From CAYQEU01 sp964532005 (GTDB lineage: Bacteria; Patescibacteriota; Doudnabacteria; UBA920): DNA of 12,675 nt. Below are positions 1 through 6,296 of this stretch, piece after piece. The stretch lies in the NCBI GenBank assembly GCA_964532005.1, contig CAZHER010000014.1, positions 1 to 12,675 on the forward strand, in the 5' to 3' direction. The notes under the pieces are model-generated. The model had not been told where the DNA came from. It made no database searches and was given only the letters and a program-made list of their open reading frames with translations. How positions within the stretch are numbered: position 1 is the first letter of the stretch; each line of letters opens with the position of its first letter. The translations under genes and the position numbers were made by a program.

Positions 1-3
1 TCT

Positions 4-1728
4 ATGGCAGCCACTTTATACCTTAATTTAGAGGACGATATTGCAAAAATCGTTGCCAAGCTCAAGCGCGAAAAAGCGTCTGAAGTGGTTTTGGTGTGTC
101 CTAAAGGGAGCTTTATTTTTTCTGACAGCATCAATTTGCGCTTGCTGAAAAAAAAGGTTGATTTGATAGGTAAGGCGGTTTCTATTTTAACAATGGATCT
201 CCAAGGCCAGGCATATGCCAAGCAAGCAGGGTTTACTATTAAGCATATGCCTAAAGCTCGTCGTCCCGGAGCTTTTTCAGATATCAGGCCAACCCGCAAG
301 GTGCAAATTGAGGATGATGTAGAAACAGAATCTGCACTTGAGCCAACTCTAAGCGAGCGAATAAAAAAAGTTGTTACTAAGACCATTGCTTCTCAACCAA
401 GAAAGATCGAAACTTTAAAGCCAACCGTTGTACAACGAAGCGGACCAAAACCAAAGCGTATGCTAAAACCGGATGCTCGCATCACATCCGTGTCTGTTGC
501 AAAAGCTCCGGTCGCAACTGTAAGAGGGCCTGACAATGTTTTCTCTCGAGTTGATAGTAACGAAAAAGCGAAACCAAACAAAAAGCAGTCGCGTCGAGGA
601 ACTGTATGGATTGTCGGATTTGTTGGAATTTGTTTGATCACGCTCTTAATATCAGTTTTGTTTATTTTACCAAGTGCTGATATTACTGTTTATGGGAAAT
701 CTCAAACTATTGCGAGAGATGTTGATATCAGTATGGATACAAAAGTAGAAAAACCTGATCCAGCAAGCCTTGCCATGCCTGCAGTGCCGTTCGACGAAAC
801 CCCACAGGCAACAGTTACAATAGAAACTACCGGAAAAAAAGAAATAGGTAGTAAAGCAGAGGGGCAGGTTTCAATTTATAATCTAACAGGGCAACCGTTG
901 AATTTAAAAGCCGCCACGACTATTTTGACCATTGGAACAAAAAGCTACAGATTTTTAGAAGATCAAAATAATATCAGACCAGCTACAAGTGCCACTGATG
1001 ACAAAAATGCAACCATTGCCCGAGTGATAGCTGTTGAAGGTGGGGATTCTTATAACGCACCGTCACAAACAAGAATGGAAATTACCAATCAAGCTTTCGG
1101 CGCACAGCCACAAAGATTATTTGCCAAAGCATCAACACAAATTATTGGCGGAAATTCAAGATATATTTCGGTTGTGTCGGAGGATGATATAAAAAAAGCC
1201 ACAGAAGAAGCAAAAGAAAAATTATTACAACAGGTCAAGGATAAGTTGAAAGATCAGAATTTAACCTTGCTGAATGAAGCGTCCACTTCAACACCAGGGG
1301 AATTTATTCCAGACAAAGTTGCAGGGATAGAAAGTCCAACTATTACAGTACAGGCAAGATTCAGAATCACTGGTCTGGCGTTTGACGAGAGTTCATTAAA
1401 GGAGATTTTACGAACAAGAATTTTTGGTTCTTTGAATTCTGGAAGAAAACTGCAATCCCCTGAAGAAGACACCGTTGTATATAAAGTTAAAAATTTGGAT
1501 GTTGCTGGCGGGACATTGTCTTTGTCTTTACACTACGAGTCCAAAGCAAAGTTAGCTTTAGATACGGATAATTTGATGAGTAAAATTTTGGGCAAATCTA
1601 AGCAGGAAACTAGCGAGATTCTGCTTTCTAATGAAGCTATAGAAAGAGTAGAAATATATTTAAAACCATCTTGGCAGACAAATACTCCCTTATTTAAGCG
1701 AAAAATTAATTTAATCGTTAAAGAATAA
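4..1728 (+). CDS. Membrane-anchored protein of the type often labelled baseplate J-like in CPR genomes
   Basis: This 574-residue protein has three parts. Residues 1-75 form a small alpha/beta domain (EVVLVCPKGSF, then LDLQGQ-like and KQAGF segments) typical of CPR proteins with an unknown cytosolic role. Residues 80-198 are a basic, low-complexity linker. A single membrane span lies at about 201-223 and ends in LFILPSADITVYGKS. The rest is a beta-rich, presumably outside, region; GSKAEGQVSIYN near residue 280 and the ending IYLKPSW...INLIVKE match my memory of a CPR family annotated as baseplate J-like. No catalytic motif is visible. Only three bases precede the ATG and they keep the frame open, so the true start may lie upstream. 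It ends 20 bases before the -35 box of the ribosomal operon, with no obvious terminator between. The function is unknown; a cell-envelope role is inferred from topology. Confidence 0.8.
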   Translation: MAATLYLNLEDDIAKIVAKLKREKASEVVLVCPKGSFIFSDSINLRLLKKKVDLIGKAVSILTMDLQGQAYAKQAGFTIKHMPKARRPGAFSDIRPTRKVQIEDDVETESALEPTLSERIKKVVTKTIASQPRKIETLKPTVVQRSGPKPKRMLKPDARITSVSVAKAPVATVRGPDNVFSRVDSNEKAKPNKKQSRRGTVWIVGFVGICLITLLISVLFILPSADITVYGKSQTIARDVDISMDTKVEKPDPASLAMPAVPFDETPQATVTIETTGKKEIGSKAEGQVSIYNLTGQPLNLKAATTILTIGTKSYRFLEDQNNIRPATSATDDKNATIARVIAVEGGDSYNAPSQTRMEITNQAFGAQPQRLFAKASTQIIGGNSRYISVVSEDDIKKATEEAKEKLLQQVKDKLKDQNLTLLNEASTSTPGEFIPDKVAGIESPTITVQARFRITGLAFDESSLKEILRTRIFGSLNSGRKLQSPEEDTVVYKVKNLDVAGGTLSLSLHYESKAKLALDTDNLMSKILGKSKQETSEILLSNEAIERVEIYLKPSWQTNTPLFKRKINLIVKE

Positions 1729-1748
1729 AGGTGTTTTTTAGGTATTTC

Positions 1749-1777
1749 TTGACATTTCTTGCTATGGTTGATAGAAT
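1749..1777 (+). promoter_or_regulatory. Strong extended -10 promoter of the infA-rpsI operon
   Basis: A perfect -35 box TTGACA (1749-1754) is separated by 17 bases from the -10 box TAGAAT (1772-1777). A TG one base before the -10 (1769-1770) makes it an extended -10. The predicted start of transcription is near 1784, giving a leader of about 32 bases before infA. The fit to sigma-70 consensus suits a constitutively high ribosomal operon. Confidence 0.85.
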
Positions 1778-1815
1778 TATCTGGAATTTACTGATTATTT
1801 ACAGGATTCAAGCAT

Positions 1816-2046
1816 TTGGATAGTGAAGGAAAAAAAGAACAAACAATTGAGTTAGAAGGCAAGGTTTTAGAAAATCTGCCCAACGCTGTTTTTCGCGTAG
1901 AGTTGGAAAATGGGCAGGTTGTCTTAGGACATCTTGCTGGAAAAATGAGAATACACAAAATTCGAGTTTTGCCAGGAGACAAGGTTCTGATTCAGTTGAC
2001 ACCATATGATTTGAATAAAGGCCGTATTACGCGCCGTCTGCGATAA
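1816..2046 (+). CDS. infA: Translation initiation factor IF-1
   Basis: IF-1 is a single OB-fold protein that binds the ribosomal A site on the 30S subunit during initiation. The 76 residues match the family's usual length and carry its core: LPNAVFRVELENGQVVLGH, then GKMR, RVLPGDKV and SPYDL-like TPYDLNKGRITRRLR. The start is a TTG. An in-frame stop lies at 1792 and no ATG or GTG occurs between it and the conserved part. AGGA at 1803-1806, nine bases upstream, serves as ribosome binding site. It is the first gene of the ribosomal operon, directly behind its promoter. Confidence 0.97.
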   Translation: MDSEGKKEQTIELEGKVLENLPNAVFRVELENGQVVLGHLAGKMRIHKIRVLPGDKVLIQLTPYDLNKGRITRRLR

Positions 2047-2065
2047 GCAGAACTAAAATATTCAG

Positions 2066-2113
2066 AACAGCTAACTTAATTAATAAGCTGTTGAAAGAGC
2101 CCATAACTCTTTC
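2066..2113 (+). promoter_or_regulatory. Two adjoining hairpins between infA and rpmJ
   Basis: AACAGCT (2066-2072) pairs with AGCTGTT (2086-2092). The next base begins a second perfect 7-bp stem, GAAAGAG (2093-2099) with CTCTTTC (2107-2113), closing a 7-base loop. A third, weaker stem around 2121-2137 (AGCC/GGCT) leads into the rpmJ Shine-Dalgarno. There is no long T tract, so a full terminator is unlikely. RNA processing or attenuation is possible. Confidence 0.45.
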
Positions 2114-2150
2114 TTAATTTCCAAGCCATGAGGCTGGACAAGGATTCAAT

Positions 2151-2264
2151 ATGAAAGTACGAGCAAGTGTAAAACCTATGTGTAAGAAATGTAAAGTGGT
2201 CAAGAGATTTGGCCGGGTTTTTGTTATTTGCGAAACCCCAAAACATAAGCAAAGACAAGGTTAA
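2151..2264 (+). CDS. rpmJ: 50S ribosomal protein L36
   Basis: The 37-codon gene begins MKVRASVKPMCKKCKVVKR and ends TPKHKQRQG, the bacterial L36 pattern. The zinc-ribbon ligands are all present: C11, C14, C27 and H32, so this is the zinc-binding form. AAGGA at 2140-2144, six bases before the ATG, is a clear ribosome binding site. Its place between infA and rpsM is the usual bacterial order. Confidence 0.97.
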   Translation: MKVRASVKPMCKKCKVVKRFGRVFVICETPKHKQRQG

Positions 2265-2281
2265 TTAATTTATTTATTGAA

Positions 2282-2671
2282 ATGGCTAGAATTGCCGGTG
2301 TTACAATCCCAAACGAAAAAAGAATCGAAGCATCACTTCGGTACATTTATGGAATTGGTTTGACAACTTCTAAGAAAGTTTTGGCTGAAACCAAAATTGA
2401 CCCTAATAAGCGCACAAAAGATTTGGATGAAACCGAATTGAACCGTTTGCGTGACTATATTGAAAAAAATCTGAAAACTGAAGGAAACTTGCGCCAGCAG
2501 GTATTGGTTAATATTAAATTAATGCGCGAAATCGGCTCTTATCGAGGCATTCGTCATATTCGCGGTCTTCCTGTCCGTGGTCAGCGTACCAAGACTAATT
2601 CTCGCACTCGCCATGGCAACGTTCGCAGAACTGCAGGAAGCGGACGCAAGAAGTCAGCCGAAAAGACCTAA
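2282..2671 (+). CDS. rpsM: 30S ribosomal protein S13
   Basis: S13 sits in the head of the 30S subunit, where it bridges to the 50S and contacts the P-site tRNA. The 129 residues show the whole family pattern: MARIAGVTIPNEKR, YIYGIGLTTSKKVL, GSYRGIRHIRGLPVRGQRTK and TRHGNVR near the basic C-terminus. It starts 17 bases after rpmJ and the short A/T-rich gap shows no Shine-Dalgarno sequence. That gap is also too short to hold an E. coli-style S4 autoregulatory pseudoknot ahead of rpsM. Confidence 0.98.
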   Translation: MARIAGVTIPNEKRIEASLRYIYGIGLTTSKKVLAETKIDPNKRTKDLDETELNRLRDYIEKNLKTEGNLRQQVLVNIKLMREIGSYRGIRHIRGLPVRGQRTKTNSRTRHGNVRRTAGSGRKKSAEKT

Positions 2672-2690
2672 AGAACGATAAATTATTTAC

Positions 2691-3176
2691 ATGCAACAAG
2701 AAGATATCACAACTGAAAAATTGGGTACCGACGCTCCGGAAGAAACTCCGGAAAGCATTTTGGCAGGCTCTAGCACCGAAGCTGCCGCGCCAAAAATTAA
2801 ATCCGGTCGTAAGAAAAAGAACAAGATTAAAGTTCCAAAAGGAAAAATCTTTATTAATTCTACTTATAACAATACAATTGTCACTGCAACAGATACTGCT
2901 GGAAATGTGGTTGTGTGGGGAAGCGCAGGAAAAGCAGGGTTTAAGGGTTCTAAAAAATCCACTCCTTATGCTGGCGGAAAAACTATGGAAGACACGTTAG
3001 CTCGCCTGAAAGATCGCGGAATGACCGAAGTGGATGTATTTATCAAGGGGATCGGTTCTGGTCGTGAATCCGCAGTGCGTGCTTTGCAAGGTTCAGGTTT
3101 AACAGTTTTGTCTATTAAAGACCGAACCCCGAGCCCTCACGGTGGCGTTCGCCCAAAGAAAGTAAGAAGGGTATAA
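2691..3176 (+). CDS. rpsK: 30S ribosomal protein S11, with N-terminal extension
   Basis: S11 is a platform protein of the 30S subunit near the mRNA exit channel. The core begins around residue 37 (KSGRKKKNKIKVPKGK) and continues through INSTYNNTIVTATD, GSAGKAGFKGSKKSTPYA, GIGSGRESAVRAL and a basic C-terminus. At 161 residues it is about 30 longer than E. coli S11 (129). The surplus is an acidic, Glu/Thr/Ala-rich N-terminal tail that looks disordered. The ATG at 2691 starts the tail; no internal ATG lies near the core start. The usual C-terminal HNGCRPPK motif reads HGGVRPKK here (residues 150-157). No Shine-Dalgarno is evident. Confidence 0.96.
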   Translation: MQQEDITTEKLGTDAPEETPESILAGSSTEAAAPKIKSGRKKKNKIKVPKGKIFINSTYNNTIVTATDTAGNVVVWGSAGKAGFKGSKKSTPYAGGKTMEDTLARLKDRGMTEVDVFIKGIGSGRESAVRALQGSGLTVLSIKDRTPSPHGGVRPKKVRRV

Positions 3177-3180
3177 ACAT

Positions 3181-3792
3181 ATGAGATATACAGGACCAAA
3201 AGTTAAAAAAGCCCGACGTCTAGGATTTGCTTTTACAACCAAAGATGCCAAAGTTTTGCAGAAGCGTGGATATCCGCCTGGACAGCATGGCCAAGGCCGC
3301 CGGGGACGTTTGTCGGAATATGGCACCCAGTTGCAGGAAAAGCAAAAGGCCAAAATAAATTATGGCGTTCAGGAAAAACAGTTCTTGCGATATTTCCAAA
3401 CAGCTTTAAAGCAACCTGGGATTACCGGCGACAATCTACTTCGCGTGCTCGAGTTCCGTTTGGATAACGTAGTTTACCGTTTAGGGTTTGCCGAAACTCG
3501 CGCTCAAGCAAGACAGTTGGTGAATCATGGATTTTTTGAAGTTAACGGTAAGAAAGTTGATATTCCTTCATATGCTACAAAGCCGGGTGATGTGATAAAA
3601 GTCCGTCCAGGCAAACAAACTTCCAAGTATATGCAAAACTTGAAAGAAAAGCTGAAGTCTGCCACCACCCAAGAATGGCTGGAGCTAAAAGCAGGAGATT
3701 TTTCAGGAAAAGTTCTGTCTGCGCCAACACCAGAACAGATCGAAAACCTTATCAATACCCAGCTAATTGTTGAACACTACAGTAGAATTTAA
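3181..3792 (+). CDS. rpsD: 30S ribosomal protein S4
   Basis: S4 nucleates 30S assembly on 16S rRNA. The 203 residues comprise an N-terminal domain with YPPGQHGQGRRGRLSEYG (31-48), then the S4 RNA-binding domain from about 93 (RLDNVVYRLGFAETRAQARQLV), and a C-terminal tail ending VEHYSR. There are no N-terminal cysteines, so this is the zinc-free type. The ATG lies 4 bases after the rpsK stop, with a weak AAGG 10 bases upstream. In E. coli S4 also represses this operon by binding its mRNA; whether it does so here is unknown. Confidence 0.98.
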   Translation: MRYTGPKVKKARRLGFAFTTKDAKVLQKRGYPPGQHGQGRRGRLSEYGTQLQEKQKAKINYGVQEKQFLRYFQTALKQPGITGDNLLRVLEFRLDNVVYRLGFAETRAQARQLVNHGFFEVNGKKVDIPSYATKPGDVIKVRPGKQTSKYMQNLKEKLKSATTQEWLELKAGDFSGKVLSAPTPEQIENLINTQLIVEHYSRI

Positions 3793-3812
3793 TCTTATTT
3801 AAAAAACTTAAG

Positions 3813-3871
3813 GCAAATTAGGTTGCAAATACAAGACTATTGGACGTTTGAGAATAAACAAGCTAATTTGC
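3813..3871 (+). promoter_or_regulatory. Long inverted repeat in the rpoA leader
   Basis: Arms 3813-3825 and 3859-3871 are complementary at 12 of 13 positions: GCAAATTAG plus TTG against CAA plus CTAATTTGC, with one G-G mismatch. Inside, CAAA (3826-3829) can pair with TTTG (3847-3850). The structure ends one base before AAAAAGGAG, the rpoA ribosome binding site. It fills most of the 92-base rpsD-rpoA gap. There is no T tract, so translational control or RNA processing fits better than termination. Confidence 0.55.
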
Positions 3872-3884
3872 AAAAAGGAGTAGT

Positions 3885-4856
3885 ATGGAACCAATAACTT
3901 TACCAAATCAAGCAGTCACCGAGAATCTCGGCGACAACAAATATCAGGTAACCCTAGAGCCTCTTTATCCAGGCTACGGTGTTACTATTGGCAATACTTT
4001 ACGCCGTGTTTTGCTGTCATCCATGCCAGGAGCAGCTGTCACAGCAGTAAAGATTAAGTTTGTTGACCATGAGTTTTCCACAATACCGAACGTAAAAGAA
4101 GATGTTATTCAAATTATCTTGAGCTTAAAAAAGCTTCGCTTGCGAAGTTACAGCGCCGAACCAGTACGCTTGCAAGTTAAGGTTAAAGGCGAAGCCGTTG
4201 TTACCGCTGCTGACATAAAAGAAACTGATCAAGTAGAAATTATTAACAAGGATTTGCATATAGCAACTCTGGACAACAAAAACGCCGAATTTGATATGGA
4301 ACTAATTGTTGAACAAGGTCGTGGCTACGTTCCGGTTGAAGCTCGCGAAAACGAAAAAAACGAAGTTGGATTGCTTTCTATTGATGCAATTTATACTCCT
4401 ATAAAGTCTGTATTTTTTGATGTTTCCAATGTTCGTGTTGGTCAGTTAACCAACTTTGACAAGTTGGTCATAAACATGGAAACCGACGGAACAATGACCG
4501 GAGAAGAAGCTATTGATATCGCTTCTCATATTTTGGTTGATCACTTTAGCACTATGTTTGGAAGCGGATCTTCCCGTGCCGCCGGCAGTACTGCAGTAGC
4601 TGCATTGCCAGAAGCCGCAATTGAACCAGAAACCGAAGAAATGCCAATGACAGTTGAAGCTCCAGTAGTTCAGGAAGGTGCCCCTTTGGACACCCTGACC
4701 TTGTCTAACAGAGCCAGAAATGCTTTGAATAGAAATGGGATAATGACCGTTCCTGCATTAGAGGCTTTGACCAACGATGATATTAATAATATTCCAGGAT
4801 TGGGTGAAAAAACCATTACAGAAATTTTGGAAGCTTTGGGCAGAAATCAATCCTAG
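3885..4856 (+). CDS. rpoA: DNA-directed RNA polymerase subunit alpha
   Basis: Alpha dimerises to scaffold RNA polymerase assembly, and its C-terminal domain binds UP-element DNA and activators. The N-terminal domain (about 1-225) has the family core YGVTIGNTLRRVLLSSMPGA (31-50), the EQGRGYVP segment (143-150) and KLVINMETDG. The C-terminal domain (267-320) keeps residues that align with E. coli DNA contacts: R276 (R265), N279 (N268) and K309 in GLGEKT. The linker between domains (about 226-266) is roughly 40 residues, rich in Ala, Glu and Pro, longer than in E. coli. AAGGAG at 3875-3880, four bases before the ATG, is the best Shine-Dalgarno in the operon. Confidence 0.98.
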   Translation: MEPITLPNQAVTENLGDNKYQVTLEPLYPGYGVTIGNTLRRVLLSSMPGAAVTAVKIKFVDHEFSTIPNVKEDVIQIILSLKKLRLRSYSAEPVRLQVKVKGEAVVTAADIKETDQVEIINKDLHIATLDNKNAEFDMELIVEQGRGYVPVEARENEKNEVGLLSIDAIYTPIKSVFFDVSNVRVGQLTNFDKLVINMETDGTMTGEEAIDIASHILVDHFSTMFGSGSSRAAGSTAVAALPEAAIEPETEEMPMTVEAPVVQEGAPLDTLTLSNRARNALNRNGIMTVPALEALTNDDINNIPGLGEKTITEILEALGRNQS

Positions 4857-4868
4857 TAATTTAGATTT

Positions 4869-5213
4869 ATGAGACACCACAAGAATAAAAAGTTTGGAAA
4901 GGGAACAGACCATCGCAGAAAGCTGCTGCGCACTTTGGCTTCTTCAGCAATTTTGTACGAAAGAATTGAAACTACCTATGTAAATGCCCGTTCTGTAAAA
5001 CCTTACTTAGAACGTTTAATTACTAGAGCAAAAACCGATTCTTTGGCTTCTCGTAGACACTTAATGTCGAAGTTGACTGCCAATGCGGCGAAAAAAGCCA
5101 TGGAGGTCATGGGTCCTAAGTACGCTTCTCGCAATGGAGGGTACACTCGTTTAATAAAGTTAACCAACCCAGCCAGTGGAGTTTCTAAGGCTGTTCTAGA
5201 ATTTGTAGAATAA
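4869..5213 (+). CDS. rplQ: 50S ribosomal protein L17
   Basis: L17 is a 50S protein near the peptide exit tunnel. The 114 residues show the family pattern: MRHHKNKKFGKGTDHRRKLL, LASSAILYERIETT, ARSVKPYLERLITRAK and the C-terminal NGGYTRLIKL. Length is normal for the short bacterial form. It starts 12 bases after the rpoA stop without a clear Shine-Dalgarno, so coupling to rpoA translation is plausible. Confidence 0.98.
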   Translation: MRHHKNKKFGKGTDHRRKLLRTLASSAILYERIETTYVNARSVKPYLERLITRAKTDSLASRRHLMSKLTANAAKKAMEVMGPKYASRNGGYTRLIKLTNPASGVSKAVLEFVE

Positions 5214-5217
5214 ATAT

Positions 5218-5637
5218 ATGAAATCACAGAAAATTACATTGCCGAAAACAGTTAACCGCGTTTGGTATGAAATAGATGCTTCCGGTCAGACCATGGGACG
5301 TGTCGCAACCCGGATCGCCACCATTTTAAGAGGTAAGCACAAGCGCGATTTTACTCCACATATGGATATGGGCGATTTTGTTGTTGCTATTAATGTAGAT
5401 AATTTAAAGTTTACCGGACGCAAAGTTGAGCAAAAGAAATATTATCGCCACACTGGCTATATGGGCGGTATTCGCACCAAAACTTTAAAAGATGAATTGG
5501 TGAAAAATCCTGACCAAGTTTTGCGTCGAGCAGTATTTTCTATGCTTGACGACGTTAAATTCCGCAAAGCCATGATTTCACGTTTGCGTTTTGTCACAGG
5601 CACCAAGCATGAATATAAAATTGATAAGAAAGCATAA
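5218..5637 (+). CDS. rplM: 50S ribosomal protein L13
   Basis: L13 is an early-assembling 50S protein. Characteristic segments are WYEIDASGQTMGRVATRIA, LRGKHKRDFTPHMDMGDFVV, KKYYRHTGYMGG and RRAVFSMLDDVKFRKAMISR. The 139 residues are close to the usual 140-150. The ATG is only 4 bases after the rplQ stop and has no Shine-Dalgarno; translational coupling is likely. The rplM-rpsI pair is joined directly to the alpha operon here, without truA between. Confidence 0.98.
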   Translation: MKSQKITLPKTVNRVWYEIDASGQTMGRVATRIATILRGKHKRDFTPHMDMGDFVVAINVDNLKFTGRKVEQKKYYRHTGYMGGIRTKTLKDELVKNPDQVLRRAVFSMLDDVKFRKAMISRLRFVTGTKHEYKIDKKA

Positions 5638-5639
5638 CT

Positions 5640-6251
5640 ATGACCACTAAATCTGACAAAGACACTACAGAAAAGAAAGTTCACAAAACTGTAAAACCAA
5701 AAGCAGTTGGCTCTGCTGTGGACAAAAAGCCGCGTACCCCCCGCAAAAAAGTTGAAGAAACTCCTAAAACAGTTTCTATGAAAGAAGCTGCTAGCGCAAT
5801 TGCTCAAGGAATGGGATCTGCAACCGAAACAGCTCCTTTGGCTGTGAAGCCTACTCTTGCTAAAGACAAATACCAATTTGCAACCGGGCGCCGTAAGACA
5901 GCAATTGCCAATGTTCGCTTGTTTTCTGGAAAAGGCGACAATGTAGTGAATAAAAAAGCTTTTGATAAGTATTTTCAAAACTCAATTTACCGGAATGTTG
6001 TAATGAAGCCATTGGAAATTACTGGACTTGCAACCGATTTTTACTTTACTGCTACTATAAACGGTGGGGGAGTGAATGCTCAATCTGAGGCTTTGCGCCA
6101 CGGTTTGGCACAAGCTTTAGCTGCTTTAGATAGAGATGTCCGCAAGATTTTGAAAAAGAATTCCTATTTAACCCGCGATGACCGCAAGAAAGAACGAAAG
6201 AAGCCAGGTCTACGAGGTGCCCGCAGAAGTCCGCAGTGGGCCAAGCGTTAA
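5640..6251 (+). CDS. rpsI: 30S ribosomal protein S9, with long N-terminal extension
   Basis: S9 sits in the 30S head and its C-terminal tail reaches the P-site tRNA. The core runs from about residue 77 (KYQFATGRRKTAIANVRLF) through TINGGGVNAQSEALRHGLAQAL to KKPGLRGARRSPQWAKR; the terminal KR that touches tRNA is kept. The core alone is about 126 residues, the normal size. The first 75 residues are an extra Lys/Thr/Pro/Ala-rich tail, probably disordered, containing a short Ala-rich helix (SMKEAASAIAQGM, 46-58). The ATG lies two bases after the rplM stop, supporting coupled translation and therefore a real tail. It is the last gene of the operon. Confidence 0.97.
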   Translation: MTTKSDKDTTEKKVHKTVKPKAVGSAVDKKPRTPRKKVEETPKTVSMKEAASAIAQGMGSATETAPLAVKPTLAKDKYQFATGRRKTAIANVRLFSGKGDNVVNKKAFDKYFQNSIYRNVVMKPLEITGLATDFYFTATINGGGVNAQSEALRHGLAQALAALDRDVRKILKKNSYLTRDDRKKERKKPGLRGARRSPQWAKR

Positions 6252-6261
6252 GTTAGATATT

Positions 6262-6287
6262 TTAAAACCGCCATATGGCGGTTTTAA
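6262..6287. terminator. Bidirectional terminator between rpsI and the glycosyltransferase gene
   Basis: The 26 bases are a perfect palindrome: TTAAAACCGCC, ATAT centre, GGCGGTTTTAA. The A and T runs flanking the GC stem give a T tract on either strand. It sits between convergent genes (rpsI stop 6251; the - strand gene's stop 6297), so it likely ends both transcripts. Confidence 0.9.
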
Positions 6288-6296
6288 TTATTTAAA

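Noticed and set aside
1744..1763. Direct repeat ATTTCTTGAC/ATTTCTTGCT at the infA -35 region
   Set aside because: Two short, A/T-rich copies are within chance; the promoter itself accounts for the site.
3824..3868. A possible separate promoter for rpoA (TTGGAC at 3840-3845)
   Set aside because: No acceptable -10 box lies at the right distance; the inverted repeat explains the region better.
5457..5978. A 173-residue - strand open frame across rplM and rpsI
   Set aside because: It lies antisense to two well-conserved ribosomal genes and resembles no protein I recognise; a shadow frame.
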